From contig CALJAM010000022.1 of NCBI GenBank assembly GCA_938027685.1, forward strand, positions 1 to 64,000: 64,000 bases of DNA, written 5' to 3'. Below, piece after piece: positions 17,629 through 27,455 of the stretch. Position 1 is the first letter of the stretch, and each line of letters opens with the position of its first letter. The notes under the pieces are model-generated. The model did not search any database and had not been told where the DNA came from. It was given only the letters and a program-made list of their open reading frames with translations. This DNA comes from an uncultured Bryobacteraceae bacterium. Its GTDB lineage: Bacteria > Acidobacteriota > Terriglobia > Bryobacterales > Bryobacteraceae. A program made the translations under genes and the position numbers.

Positions 17629-20600
17629 TCAGTCTAGTGCGAGGATCCGCACCGGGCCTTCGAGTCCGTTCGGCCGGATCCAGTCGAGCCTGTCGCGTTC
17701 GGTTTCGAACTTCAGGCCCCAGCTGCCCCTGGGGTAAATCGTGTCGCCCTGCGCCAGCCGGCCCGCATCGGAGTTGGCCACGCGGATCACGAGGCGATTC
17801 TGCTGGCGGACCAGGCCGGTGATCTCGAAACGGAACGGGCGCCAGGCGCGCACACCCAGCGGTCGGCCGTTGAGCCACGCTTCGGCTGCCACTCCCACTC
17901 CGCCGAGGTCGAGGACCAGGCGTCGCCCCAACCAGGCGACAGGCAGCTCGAATTCGATTTCGTACAGAGCCGTACCGGAGTAATGCCGCAGGGCAGAATC
18001 GGTCCACGAGGCCAGCGTGAACTTGACCGGTTCGGTACGGAAGACGACGGGCGCCTCCGGGATTCGTTCGACGGCCAGCTCGATGCTTCGTGCGCCGGCT
18101 GGCAGCACTGCATCTGCGAATTCGCCTTCCAACCCGACCGCGCCGGGAGGGACCTCCACGCTCAGACGCACCGGCGACGCGGGCTGCGCGGGCGGGAGCT
18201 TGCGCCGGGGTGCGAATACGAGGTCGTGGAGGGTGCGTCCGTCCTCGCCGGTCAGTCTGAGCGAGAACGCCGTGGGGACGGACAGACTGGGTCCGACTTT
18301 CACGAGGAGCCGGTTCCAGCCGCGCCGTACCTGGACATCCGCCGTGCGCGCCCACGCGTCGCGCAGCAGCAGCCACTTCGGATGCTGGTGAACGCTGAGC
18401 ACCTGGCGTCCGTTCCACCACACGCGCAGGCTGTCGGCGAAGGCGGTCACGATCCGAGCTTTGCGGGCCACGGGAGAGTACACATAGACGAACGCGTAGT
18501 AATTGCCGAAGCGCCGATCGCCCGGCAACTGCAAGAGCTCGGCGGGGGCGATGCGGTAACCAGGCGCTTCGATCCAACGCCAGCGCACCTTACCGTAAGC
18601 TCCGGCGTACTCGGCGCCGGGCCGAAACCGCCGCTCCGGCGGAAAGGCGCTGAAAAATCCCTGATGGTCGTTGTACGGGAAGGGGCCGATCAGCCACCAG
18701 CGGCGGAGGCCCCCGCGCTCGGGCGCCAGCCAGACGTGTTCGCCCTGGGGCGTCCGCGCGTACGGCACGGCGACTCGTCCGGACTCGATCGTGAGCCGCC
18801 ATCCTCGATCCGGCAGTTGAAGCAGCAATTTTTCGCAAGAAGGGTCGCAAGGGGGCGCAGCCGCGCCTGCATGCCGGACGAGGAAGTGCGCGTCCCACGG
18901 CCCCAATCGGAGCACGACCACGTCGCCCTCCGCCAAAGTGCACCGGTCGCCGGTCGCCGCGTCCCACTTCTCCCAACGGGCGGATATAGGCATGCGCACT
19001 CGCAGCCTGCGGGACTCCGGGCTGTCATTGACTACCCAGAACCATTCGGCTTCGTCGGTCGCGCGCCGCGAAAAATAAAAGTGTGCCGGGTCGCCGTCCA
19101 GAACGCGCACGGCGGGCGGTTCGAGCGTTTCCAGCGCGCGCACGAGCGGTCGTAGGTCCTCGCGCACGGCTTCCGGCGCCGCGATGGTTCGTGTGTAGTC
19201 CAGCCGATGCATGTAGGGCGCGTGCCGCCGGACGGCGAACCGCCGCAACGGCGCTCCGTTGAGCACGGCTGGTTGTTCGCCCAGCGCGAGCACCTTTCCG
19301 CCCGCTGCGATGAATGCAAGTACCTTATTGGCCGCCGCCTCATCCATATGCGTCATGGGCGGAAGAATGAGCACTCGGAACTGCTCGTCCCGCAGGCGGA
19401 GTGCGCCCTGCTCGATGGTGGCCTTTTGCAGGTAGTGGCGATCCAGGATGTGAAAGTCCCAGCCGCCGCGCGCCAGCTCGAGTTGGAGCGCGCTGTAGAA
19501 GTTTTGCACCTGGTCTACCCGGTTGTTCCACACCAGGGGTCGGGCACGCTTGGAGAACAGGGCGGTGGAACCGGCGAAAACGCTCTCCAGGGGATAGTAG
19601 ATGGCTAAGGGCGCGATGTGGCGTCCCTGCGCGTTCATATACTGGGCGCGCCGCACGTAATCGGCGTAAGCCCGGAAGTATCTCCAGAAAGGCTGGCCTA
19701 GAAACCATTGGGGAGGCCAAATAATCTTGTGCGAATCGTAGTCAAAATAGGGTACGAGTAAGTTGGCGCCCCAAAGTAGGGCCATGTTGGTGCCGAGCCG
19801 CATCTTTTCCGGGCTGAGGAATGAATCGTGGCCTTGCAAACCCTGGTTTTCGACTACGAGCGGGATCCCTTCCAGGTGCGCCACCGTCACGGCTTCCTTG
19901 AAGTCCAGCGGCATGTGCGATCGCTCGAGGAGGGCGTCGATCATGACGAACGTACCCGCGCGCCAGTGAGCGAACATGTCCCCGGCCAGGCCCACCTGGA
20001 ACCAGAACTGCTCTTCGTAGAGCGAGGTGGCGTGGCCGAGACGGCGGCGGCGGCACCACTCCGTGACCTGACGGGTGAAGGCCTCCACGTAGAAATCGGA
20101 GACGAGTTGCAAATAATGCGTGCGAACCTTGGATGCCGCGCCTTCTTCTACGGACTCGTTAACGAGCAGGGGTAGCGCCGATCTGAGATCGTAGCCGTAG
20201 CGCCGCTGAAATTCATCGAAGAGGCGCGGAGTCCAAGCGATCGGCTCTCCGTAAGCGCCCTCGTGATCGGCGATGGTCAACTTCAAAGTGCTGCCGAGGT
20301 GCTCGGGGAAACGGCGCGCGAGCTCCTCGTAGACGAGATCGAGGTAGAGGCGTACGGCCTGCGGGTTGAGCAGGTCCACGCGCGTGTTGTGCGCTCCGAC
20401 GGCAGGAACCAGTCGATACAAGGTGAGGAGCCAGCGACCCGCAGGCACGTGAAACCGCAGCTCGCCACGGACCGGCTCGATCAACCGAAGGGTGGATGCC
20501 TCGAGCTTGCCCTCGCGTTCTTGCCGCGCGACGACGGCGAAGCAGGCCGGGGGCTTGGGCTTCATGCGCCATCGCCGCGGGCCTTCCAGCACGTGTTCCT

Positions 20601-21021
20601 CGTAGTCGAGGCGACGCATGCGGAACTCGGGGCGCTGCTCGAGTACGCGGCTGAGCTCCGGTCCCCCTTCGGGCCGCCAGGCGTGGCCGCTCGGCCAGTT
20701 CAGCTCGTCGGCGAGGTTGAGCGTGAAGCCCAGCTCGCGCGCGGCTGCGAGCGCGGCGCCTAACTGCCGCCAGTACTCTTCGGACAGGTACGCGGGCTCC
20801 ATGCCGTCCCAGGGGAACACCACGGCTTGGTAGACCCCCTGTCGGATCATCTCCTCGATTTGCCTTCGCGTTTCGCTTTCCGTGACGCGGCCGTTCCAGA
20901 ACCAGTAGGGCATCAGCGAGAAGCGGCGCGGCGGGTCGCGGAAAGTTTCCGCCAGATCGCCCGCGGATACGAGGGCTGCCAGCAGGGCCTCTGCTAAGAT
21001 GACTCGGAGGCGGACGCGCAT
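17629..21021 (-). CDS. GH106-like glycosidase (putative alpha-L-rhamnosidase)
   Basis: An 1130-residue secreted enzyme with signal peptide at about 1-22 (VILAEALLAALVSAG). The N-terminal block FRDPPRRFSLMPYWFWNGRV followed by QIEEMIRQGVYQAVVFPWDG and NLADELNWPSGHAW matches the start of GH106-type (beta/alpha)8 barrels. Acidic candidates lie in TIADHEGAYGEPIAW. The C-terminal ~110 residues form a galactose-binding-like beta sandwich (LVLDLGGVGVAAEAWLNGRP). It is paralogous to the gene at 39686, which has exactly the same length. The ATG at 21021 shares a CATG with the divergent gene; an ATG at 21036 is the alternative. Confidence 0.75.
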   Translation of the reverse strand: MRVRLRVILAEALLAALVSAGDLAETFRDPPRRFSLMPYWFWNGRVTESETRRQIEEMIRQGVYQAVVFPWDGMEPAYLSEEYWRQLGAALAAARELGFTLNLADELNWPSGHAWRPEGGPELSRVLEQRPEFRMRRLDYEEHVLEGPRRWRMKPKPPACFAVVARQEREGKLEASTLRLIEPVRGELRFHVPAGRWLLTLYRLVPAVGAHNTRVDLLNPQAVRLYLDLVYEELARRFPEHLGSTLKLTIADHEGAYGEPIAWTPRLFDEFQRRYGYDLRSALPLLVNESVEEGAASKVRTHYLQLVSDFYVEAFTRQVTEWCRRRRLGHATSLYEEQFWFQVGLAGDMFAHWRAGTFVMIDALLERSHMPLDFKEAVTVAHLEGIPLVVENQGLQGHDSFLSPEKMRLGTNMALLWGANLLVPYFDYDSHKIIWPPQWFLGQPFWRYFRAYADYVRRAQYMNAQGRHIAPLAIYYPLESVFAGSTALFSKRARPLVWNNRVDQVQNFYSALQLELARGGWDFHILDRHYLQKATIEQGALRLRDEQFRVLILPPMTHMDEAAANKVLAFIAAGGKVLALGEQPAVLNGAPLRRFAVRRHAPYMHRLDYTRTIAAPEAVREDLRPLVRALETLEPPAVRVLDGDPAHFYFSRRATDEAEWFWVVNDSPESRRLRVRMPISARWEKWDAATGDRCTLAEGDVVVLRLGPWDAHFLVRHAGAAAPPCDPSCEKLLLQLPDRGWRLTIESGRVAVPYARTPQGEHVWLAPERGGLRRWWLIGPFPYNDHQGFFSAFPPERRFRPGAEYAGAYGKVRWRWIEAPGYRIAPAELLQLPGDRRFGNYYAFVYVYSPVARKARIVTAFADSLRVWWNGRQVLSVHQHPKWLLLRDAWARTADVQVRRGWNRLLVKVGPSLSVPTAFSLRLTGEDGRTLHDLVFAPRRKLPPAQPASPVRLSVEVPPGAVGLEGEFADAVLPAGARSIELAVERIPEAPVVFRTEPVKFTLASWTDSALRHYSGTALYEIEFELPVAWLGRRLVLDLGGVGVAAEAWLNGRPLGVRAWRPFRFEITGLVRQQNRLVIRVANSDAGRLAQGDTIYPRGSWGLKFETERDRLDWIRPNGLEGPVRILALD
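20992..21000 (+). promoter_or_regulatory. Extended -10-like element for the gene at 21020
   Basis: TGCTAAGAT, an extended -10 form, lies inside the divergent glycosidase coding sequence and ends 19 nt before the ATG at 21020. It overlaps the alternative ATG at 20999, which argues for the later start. Confidence 0.35.
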
Positions 21022-22669
21022 GAGGAAGCAACTCATTATCCCAGCCGTTTTGCTGGCGGCGCTGGGCGCGGCGGCGGAGGACCCCTTCGTCCGGGCCCGC
21101 GAAAACGGCCTTCGCTGGGAGGAAGCGGCGGCGGCCGCGCGGCGAGTGCTGCACGCCTGGCTAAAACATGCCGACCCGAAAACGTTGCTTTTGCCCGATC
21201 GCCTTCCGGGCGGCTCGCGCGGCCTCAAGCCCGGCGCGCCCCGTGTCTACACGCCGCACAATTCGGGTGCGGATCTATATCCGTACCTCATCCTGACCGC
21301 GCATCTCACGGACCCCGAACTTTACGAGGGCCGCATGATGGAAATGCTGCGCAACGAAATCCGCTATACGACCGCGCAGGATTCCATCCCCGCCGATCTG
21401 AACCTGGACACCGGCGAGCTTGGCCCGCCCAGTCTGTTCGGTGCGGGCGAATACGCCAAGGACGGTCTGGTCGCCGTGACCGAGCGGCTGGGACGTACGC
21501 CCTGGTTTTACCGCATGACGGACATGGTCGCCGACGCCATGCACCGCGCGCCGGTGCCTTCGATCTTCGGCAACTTGCCGGCCTCGGATTCCGAACTGAA
21601 CGGCGACTTCCTGCAAGTGCTGGTGCGACTCTGGCCGATGACGGGCGACTCCCGTTTCCGCGAATGGGCTCACCGCATCGGCGACGCTTACGTCGACGAA
21701 GTGCTCCCGGGCAATTACGGCCTGCCCAGCACCAAATGGGACTTCACCGCGCACAAGGGCGACACCCAAGTGCGGTTGCGCGATCACGGAAACGAGATCG
21801 TCGTAGGCTTGGCGCTGCTGTACGCCCTGGAGCAAGAACAGAGGACGCCGCGCGCTGCCCGCTACCGTCCCGCGATCGCGCGCATGCTCGATCGCATTCT
21901 CGAGTCGGCCAACCCGGACGGCATGCTGTACAACGTCATTGACGCGGCTACGCTTACGCCCATCAACAAGGGCCTCTCCGACAATTGGGGCTACGTTTAC
22001 GGCGCCGTCTACGCCTTCTATCAGGCGACCGGCGAGACCAAATACCGGGAGGCCGTTCGCCGCGTGCTCGCGAACCTTGTCAAGTACCGCAATTACGATT
22101 GGGAAAGCGGCTCCTTCGATGGTTACGCGGATTCGATTGAAGGCGCCCTGTATCTGGTAGCGCGGGAACCCGTCCCCGAGGCTCTGGACTGGATCGAGTC
22201 CGAGATCCGCACGATGATGAGGATGCAGCAGCCTTCCGGCCTGATCGAGCACTGGTATGGGGAGGGAAATTTCAATCGCACGCTGCTGCTCTACATGGAC
22301 ATGAAGAGTCAGGGCTGCCGGCCCGATCGCTGGGTCCCCGGTTTGAGGCTGGGAGCGGTGCGCGAAGCTGACCGGTTGTACCTGAGCCTGGAGGCGCCCA
22401 AGGGCTGGCAGGGCCGCGTACGCTTCGACTACGCCCGCCACCGCCGCGTGCTCAACTTCCCGATGAATTACGTACGGTTGAACGAATTCCCCGAGTGGTA
22501 CGCGGTGGACGAAAATACCCTCTACCGCGTGCGCTCTGCGGCGGGGGCCGAGCGCATTCACCTGGGATCGGAGTTGATTGCAGGCGTGCCGCTGGCGCCC
22601 GGTAACTGGGTTATCGAACCGTTGGGCAAGCCGCCTTACGGGCCCGCTCATGCAGCGCCTGCGAAGTGA
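21020..22669 (+). CDS. Secreted protein of unknown function, probable alpha/alpha-barrel
   Basis: A 549-residue protein with a clear signal peptide (KQLIIPAVLLAALGAAA). The middle is mostly helical with recurring hairpin-like motifs (DNWGYVYGAVYAFYQATGETKYREA, split across helices, and YADSIEGALYLVAREPVPEA), as in (alpha/alpha)6 glycoside hydrolases or lyases. The C-terminus looks like a beta-sandwich. I do not recognise the family. The ATG at 21020 has GGAGG 9 nt upstream, so it is preferred over the ATG at 20999. The head-to-head glycosidase suggests a shared carbohydrate substrate. Confidence 0.7.
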   Translation: MRKQLIIPAVLLAALGAAAEDPFVRARENGLRWEEAAAAARRVLHAWLKHADPKTLLLPDRLPGGSRGLKPGAPRVYTPHNSGADLYPYLILTAHLTDPELYEGRMMEMLRNEIRYTTAQDSIPADLNLDTGELGPPSLFGAGEYAKDGLVAVTERLGRTPWFYRMTDMVADAMHRAPVPSIFGNLPASDSELNGDFLQVLVRLWPMTGDSRFREWAHRIGDAYVDEVLPGNYGLPSTKWDFTAHKGDTQVRLRDHGNEIVVGLALLYALEQEQRTPRAARYRPAIARMLDRILESANPDGMLYNVIDAATLTPINKGLSDNWGYVYGAVYAFYQATGETKYREAVRRVLANLVKYRNYDWESGSFDGYADSIEGALYLVAREPVPEALDWIESEIRTMMRMQQPSGLIEHWYGEGNFNRTLLLYMDMKSQGCRPDRWVPGLRLGAVREADRLYLSLEAPKGWQGRVRFDYARHRRVLNFPMNYVRLNEFPEWYAVDENTLYRVRSAAGAERIHLGSELIAGVPLAPGNWVIEPLGKPPYGPAHAAPAK

Positions 22670-22778
22670 TCCCCGCGAGAGTGCGCCAGAGCGCGGCCGC
22701 GCCTTCAGAACCCGACGCTGCGAACCGAGGGGATCCTCGCATCCGACGACGCCCACGCAGAGCTCCGACAGGTCCTCA

Positions 22779-24575
22779 TCAGCCCTTGGCCCGCTCCAGG
22801 GCTCGCCGGACCCAGGGCGTCGGCTTCTCGATCTCTTCGGCCGAGCGAATGGTGATCGTCGGCACCGCGTTGTGCTCTTCGTGGATTCGGGCGCGCAACT
22901 CCTCGGCGGCGTCGCGGCCGCCCAGACGCGAATAGCCGAAAGAGCGGCAGATTCTGCCGAACAGGAAATCGTTCAACGCGCAGCCCCCCGTGCGTTCCAG
23001 GCCCTCGATGTTGCTGTGCCCGCTGCGGAATAAATGCACCTGCGCGAAGGATAGGCCCTGCGCTATGATTTCGTTCAGCCCTTCGCCCCCGACGCTGAGA
23101 CCGTCGCCGATAGCGCCGACTTCGTGAATGAGCCGGTTGATCCCTTCCGAGCTGGTCAGGCCTTCGACCAGCGCGTTGTGCAGGTTGGCCGTCACTAGCG
23201 TCACGTCCAGGAAGACGGCTTCCAGATTCAAAGCACGGACGTTCTCCTCGATTCGTTCACACAGCAGCGAACGCCACATCGTGAGTCCAGGGTGGATTTT
23301 CACCATCACCTTCTTGTCGCGGTGACGCAGGCGCGCCGAGTTGGATTCCGGAACGCCGATGTTGCGCTGGTTTACCCAGCTCCAGCCGTAGAGTTTTTTG
23401 GTCTCCACATCGCGGTATTGAAAGTCGCGCACCTGCGTGTAAACCGGATGATTCGGATCCACCTCGAGACTGTTGAAATGGGGCATCACATGAAAACCGA
23501 GCTGCCGCGCCCGTGTCAGAAACTTCTTTGCGGCTTCGTTCGGGGTGTAAGTGGGGTAGTTCTCGTCATAAGGATCGGTGCGCCAGTTAGGAAGATGAAT
23601 CAAGACGCGGGCCGGGTTGACCCTGCGGGCGAGGCTCTCGAGCACCGCTGTATCGGTCGGGCACCAGGCGATCGCCATAGCGATTTGGTGGATCCAGGGC
23701 GCCCGGCGTTGCTCTTCGGCCGCCAAGTTGTAAGTTCTCCAGAGCCAATCGCGGTAGCGCCCGGCCGGCGTTTGCCAGCCGCCCTGATAGACGTTCACGC
23801 GCCAGGCGAGACCTCCGGCCGCCAGATTATCGTCAATCGGCCCGTAGGCCTCGGCATCGAAGCAAAGCGCGTAGGGGTCATCGGGGAGACCCACTCCCAG
23901 CGCTTTGTAGCGGTAGCGGCCATCCTGCGCATGCACCCAGAAACCGCTGTTCGCGCCCTGAAGAATCGCCAACCCGGCCTCCCAGCCCTGGGGCCACAGC
24001 CAGTGCGAACCCCGAATCAGCGGATCACTGAGTTCGAGGGCGATGCCCTGATAAAAGGGCGCCACCAGGCGCAAGTCCCGCCTGATTCCGGCGATCACAT
24101 AACGGCAGGCGCGCACTCCCGGTCGGGACGAATAGCCCGAGGGCTCCAAAATCAGATCCCCGGACACGGGGTCCACTGAAACACGCAGCACTCCGTCTCC
24201 GTTCCAGTTGTGAAAGCGTAGTTCGGCGCAGGCAGGCGTGATCTGACGGGCCACGACGTCTCCGAAGAGCCGCTCGCCGAGATCGACCGTTTCACGGCCC
24301 CGATAGACCAGCCGCAGGGCGTCGAACCGCGTGCGGTCGAAAGGCTCGATGAACTTCTCGCCCGTGAGCTTGCTCTCCAGCGCGGTCAGAAAGCCCTTTT
24401 CCAGGGTTGCCCGCAGCGTCGAGGATTCCACGCGGATCACCGCGTCTTGTTCCACGCGCACCTGAGCTACGGTCGGCTGCGAAACCAGCAGCCGGAGCGG
24501 GGCCGCCACGGCGGCTCGCAGGCCGGCGGCGCTCGCGAGGAATTCGCGACGGGAAACTTCCGGTCCGCGGTGCAT
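22779..24575 (-). CDS. Tat-exported DUF6259-like glycosidase-type protein
   Basis: A 598-residue protein with a twin-arginine signal (SRREFLASAAGL, residues 8-19). An N-terminal beta-sandwich (about 40-260) is followed by a TIM-barrel-like half with phrases such as VLIHLPNWR, GFHVMPHFNSLEVDP and NLEAVFLDVTL, reminiscent of DUF6259 and related glycoside-hydrolase-like proteins. The enzymatic activity is unproven. AAGGAG lies 7 nt before the ATG, and a TGGTAGAAT -10 lies about 37 nt upstream. It converges on the gene at 21020 and diverges from the sulfatase. Confidence 0.65.
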   Translation of the reverse strand: MHRGPEVSRREFLASAAGLRAAVAAPLRLLVSQPTVAQVRVEQDAVIRVESSTLRATLEKGFLTALESKLTGEKFIEPFDRTRFDALRLVYRGRETVDLGERLFGDVVARQITPACAELRFHNWNGDGVLRVSVDPVSGDLILEPSGYSSRPGVRACRYVIAGIRRDLRLVAPFYQGIALELSDPLIRGSHWLWPQGWEAGLAILQGANSGFWVHAQDGRYRYKALGVGLPDDPYALCFDAEAYGPIDDNLAAGGLAWRVNVYQGGWQTPAGRYRDWLWRTYNLAAEEQRRAPWIHQIAMAIAWCPTDTAVLESLARRVNPARVLIHLPNWRTDPYDENYPTYTPNEAAKKFLTRARQLGFHVMPHFNSLEVDPNHPVYTQVRDFQYRDVETKKLYGWSWVNQRNIGVPESNSARLRHRDKKVMVKIHPGLTMWRSLLCERIEENVRALNLEAVFLDVTLVTANLHNALVEGLTSSEGINRLIHEVGAIGDGLSVGGEGLNEIIAQGLSFAQVHLFRSGHSNIEGLERTGGCALNDFLFGRICRSFGYSRLGGRDAAEELRARIHEEHNAVPTITIRSAEEIEKPTPWVRRALERAKG

Positions 24576-24611
24576 GTGAAAACTCCTTACGGCATCAAAA
24601 CTGCGCCCGGT

Positions 24612-24620
24612 ATTCTACCA
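24612..24620 (-). promoter_or_regulatory. Extended -10-like element of the DUF6259-like gene
   Basis: Minus strand TGGTAGAAT. A start about 7 nt further gives a leader of about 30 nt that carries AAGGAG (24588-24583), a normal ribosome site. No clear -35 is seen. Confidence 0.4.
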
Positions 24621-24734
24621 CCACCCTCCCGGCGTACTTCGCGCGGGCCACGGCACGAGAGAAAAGGGTCCCCGGAGGTAGCATCCATTGCGGGCAGAGC
24701 CGCCGGAGGGCGGGCGGCCGTCATGCGCCTGACG

Positions 24735-24740
24735 TATAAT
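24735..24740 (+). promoter_or_regulatory. Consensus -10 hexamer of the sulfatase gene
   Basis: A perfect TATAAT ends 12 nt before the ATG at 24753, leaving a leader of about 5 nt with no Shine-Dalgarno sequence. It lies downstream of the in-frame ATG at 24723, so it supports the later start. The -35 position has no good match. Confidence 0.45.
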
Positions 24741-24752
24741 CATTCGGACGTC

Positions 24753-26174
24753 ATGCAGCGGCGACTGTTTCTCGCTTCGGGCATTGCCGCCTTGCGGCGG
24801 CTGGAGGGCGCATCCGCGCAGCAGCGCCCCAACATTCTCCTTTGCATCGCCGATGACTGGGCCTGGCCGCACGCCTCGATTTACGGCGATCGCGTCGTGC
24901 GCACCCCTACGTTCGACCGTGTGGCCCGTCAGGGAGTCCTGTTCACCAACGCCTTCTGCGCCGCGCCTTCCTGCACGCCCTCGCGCGCCGCCATTTTGAC
25001 CGGGCAGGCTCCCCATCGCCTGGCCGAGGGCGGCAACCTCTGGGGATTTCTGCCCGCGCGCTTTGCCGTGTACACGGATCTGCTCGAGCAGGCCGGCTAC
25101 TTCGTGGGCTTCACGCGCAAGGGCTGGGGGCCGGGGGATTTCAAGGCGGGTGGTCGCAGCCGCAATCCGGCCGGCAACGTCTTCAAGAGCTTCGAGGAAT
25201 TTTTCGCCGCCGCGCCCGCGGACCGACCGTTCTGTTTCTGGTTCGGTAGTAACGACCCGCACCGGCCCTATGAACCGGATTCCGGGCTGAAATCCGGCAT
25301 GCGGACCGAGGACGTGGTCGTCCCACCTTGCTGGCCCGATGCTCCCGAGGTCCGGCGCGACATACTCGACTACTACTTCGAAGTCCAGCGCTTCGACCGC
25401 GAAGTGGGCGAAATTCTCACCAGGCTGGAGAAGGCCGGGAGGTTGGAGAACACTCTGGTCGTGGTTACCAGCGACAATGGCTGGCCGTTCCCGCGCGCGA
25501 AAGCCAATCTTTACGACGGCGGGACGCACATACCGCTCGCCATCGCCTGGCCGGCGCGCATCCGCGGCGGCCGCACGCTGCGCGACTTCGTGAACCTGGC
25601 CGACCTGGCGCCTACTTTCCTCGAGGCTGCGGGACTTAAGCCCCTACCGGAAATGACCGGCCGGAGCTTGATGGGCTTGCTGCTCGGCCAGGAAAAACCC
25701 GGATCGCGCCGCGAAGTCTTCCTCGAACGCGAACGGCACGCCAACGTGCGCCGCGGCAACTTGAGCTACCCTGCGCGCGCCATTCGTACGGCTGATTATT
25801 TATACATTCGCAATTTCCGCCCGGACCGCTGGCCGGCGGGGGACCCGGAACTTTACTTCGCGGTAGGGCCGTTCGGCGATTGCGACGAGGGCCCCACCAA
25901 GCGCTATATTCTCGAGCGCCGCGAGGATCCCAAATTCGCTCGCTTCTTCGAACTCTGCTTTGCAAAACGGCCGGCCGAGGAGCTCTACGACCTGCGCAAG
26001 GATCCCCACCAACTGAACAACGTCGCCGGCCGCGCCGAATATGCCGCGGTCCAGCGAGGCCTTCGCGAGCGACTGGAGCGGTGGATGAAGGACACCGGCG
26101 ATCCGCGAGCCACGGTGGATGACGACCGCTGGGACCAGTACCCGTACTTCGGCCAGCCCGCCAAGAAAGCTTAA
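24753..26174 (+). CDS. Exported arylsulfatase-family sulfatase
   Basis: A 473-residue type I sulfatase. The formylglycine motif CTPSR is at residues 74-78, within FCAAPSCTPSRAAILTGQ. The metal-binding DD is in CIADDWAWPH (34-35), and VVTSDNGWPF supplies further metal ligands. A short signal (RRLFLASGIAALRRLEGASA) precedes it. It should remove sulfate esters from polysaccharide fragments after maturation by a formylglycine-generating enzyme not seen here. The in-frame extension upstream to 24447 overlaps the divergent gene and is rejected. Confidence 0.9.
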   Translation: MQRRLFLASGIAALRRLEGASAQQRPNILLCIADDWAWPHASIYGDRVVRTPTFDRVARQGVLFTNAFCAAPSCTPSRAAILTGQAPHRLAEGGNLWGFLPARFAVYTDLLEQAGYFVGFTRKGWGPGDFKAGGRSRNPAGNVFKSFEEFFAAAPADRPFCFWFGSNDPHRPYEPDSGLKSGMRTEDVVVPPCWPDAPEVRRDILDYYFEVQRFDREVGEILTRLEKAGRLENTLVVVTSDNGWPFPRAKANLYDGGTHIPLAIAWPARIRGGRTLRDFVNLADLAPTFLEAAGLKPLPEMTGRSLMGLLLGQEKPGSRREVFLERERHANVRRGNLSYPARAIRTADYLYIRNFRPDRWPAGDPELYFAVGPFGDCDEGPTKRYILERREDPKFARFFELCFAKRPAEELYDLRKDPHQLNNVAGRAEYAAVQRGLRERLERWMKDTGDPRATVDDDRWDQYPYFGQPAKKA

Positions 26175-26185
26175 ACCGACTGAGC

Positions 26186-27022
26186 TCAGGCCCGAGCACG
26201 CCGCTCGATCGGCTTTTGGCCGCGAGGCGCTGGGACGAACAGATCGCGGCGCGTCAGGCCGAGGCGCCGCGCCGCTTCGATGCAATAGTCCAAGCGCCCC
26301 ACTTCAGGGCCGTGAATGTTCGAGCCGAAGGAGAACTTCAATCCGGCCCGCTGCGCCATCCTCAGGAAGGGTTCCTTAGGGATCCGGTAGCGCGCATTGA
26401 TTTCGATGGCCACTCCGTAGCGTGCAGCCGCCTCGATAATTCTTTCCATGCGCTCGCGGGTCCAAAGGGTGTCGTAATCCTTTTCGAGGGCTGAGGGCAG
26501 GAATGTGGGATTGGCTAAGATGTCGATCGGCGCGCGGCGCATCAGTTCGACGTGGAAATCCACGTAGCGCTCCATGAATCCCTCGGGGTCCTCGATGTTT
26601 TTGGCCGCCCCGGTCCAAAGTTTGATCAACGGCTCGTCGCCCCCCGCGCCGCGGAGGACGCGTTGGGGCACCGTAAGCGCATCCTGCAGAACGTAATCGA
26701 GCTCGGCCACCAGCGTAGGCGAGAAACACTCCATCCAATCCAGGCCTTCGGCCTGGATGCCGCGGTAGACGGGCTTGTCGGCCAGCTTTTCCAACCAGCG
26801 GCGCAGGTCCGCATCGTGGCAGAGCATACCGCGGTAGCCCAGCTCCGGTTTGCCCGCGTGCTCTACGATGCCGAAACGCACGCCTCGTCGGCGCGAGATT
26901 TCGAGGGCTTTCTCGAGCGTGATGTGCTCGTCCAGGTGAACGTGGTAGTCCACCACCGGCAAATCGTCCTCTGCAAACGCGGCGCCGGCGAGAGCCAGGC
27001 CGAAGGTCCGACGAGTGATCAT
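26186..27022 (-). CDS. Exported PHP-domain phosphoesterase-like protein
   Basis: A 278-residue protein with a Tat-like N-terminus (TRRTFGLALAGAAFA) followed by a PHP domain: D25-Y-H27-V-H29 is the first metal motif, then FGIVEHAG. DILANPTFL and FSFGSNIHGPEVGRLDYCIE resemble the final barrel strands. PHP proteins include histidinol-phosphatase-like enzymes and other metal-dependent hydrolases; the substrate is unknown. It overlaps argR by 4 bp (ATGA), so it appears to be the last gene of the arginine operon despite being exported. Confidence 0.8.
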   Translation of the reverse strand: MITRRTFGLALAGAAFAEDDLPVVDYHVHLDEHITLEKALEISRRRGVRFGIVEHAGKPELGYRGMLCHDADLRRWLEKLADKPVYRGIQAEGLDWMECFSPTLVAELDYVLQDALTVPQRVLRGAGGDEPLIKLWTGAAKNIEDPEGFMERYVDFHVELMRRAPIDILANPTFLPSALEKDYDTLWTRERMERIIEAAARYGVAIEINARYRIPKEPFLRMAQRAGLKFSFGSNIHGPEVGRLDYCIEAARRLGLTRRDLFVPAPRGQKPIERRARA

Positions 27023-27455
27023 GGGGATCCTCCCAACAGCTCTAGGAGCTTGGCGCGCACACGGCGGGCCGTACGCGCATCCGGGGTGACGACCAGGATC
27101 GTGTCGTCGCCCGCCACCGTTCCGACGATTTCCGGCCAGTCCTCGCGATCCAGAGCCACGGCAACCGTATTGGCGTGTCCCGGCGAAGTCTTCAGCACCA
27201 CGAGGTTCTGTGCCGCGCGGACCTCGTGTAGGAACTCAGCCGCCAGTTGCGCCAGTTTGGGTCCCCCGGGCGCTGGGGCGAGCTGGCGGTAGCCCTCTGG
27301 CGTTTTCACCAGGCCCAACTCCCGGATGTCGCGCGAGAGCGTCACCTGCGTGGCGTGGATCCCTGCCTTGCGCAGTTCTCGGGCCAGCTCCTGCTGCGTA
27401 CGGATGGCGCGCGTACGGATGAGCCGCAGGATCTGGCCCTGCCGGTACGCCTTGT

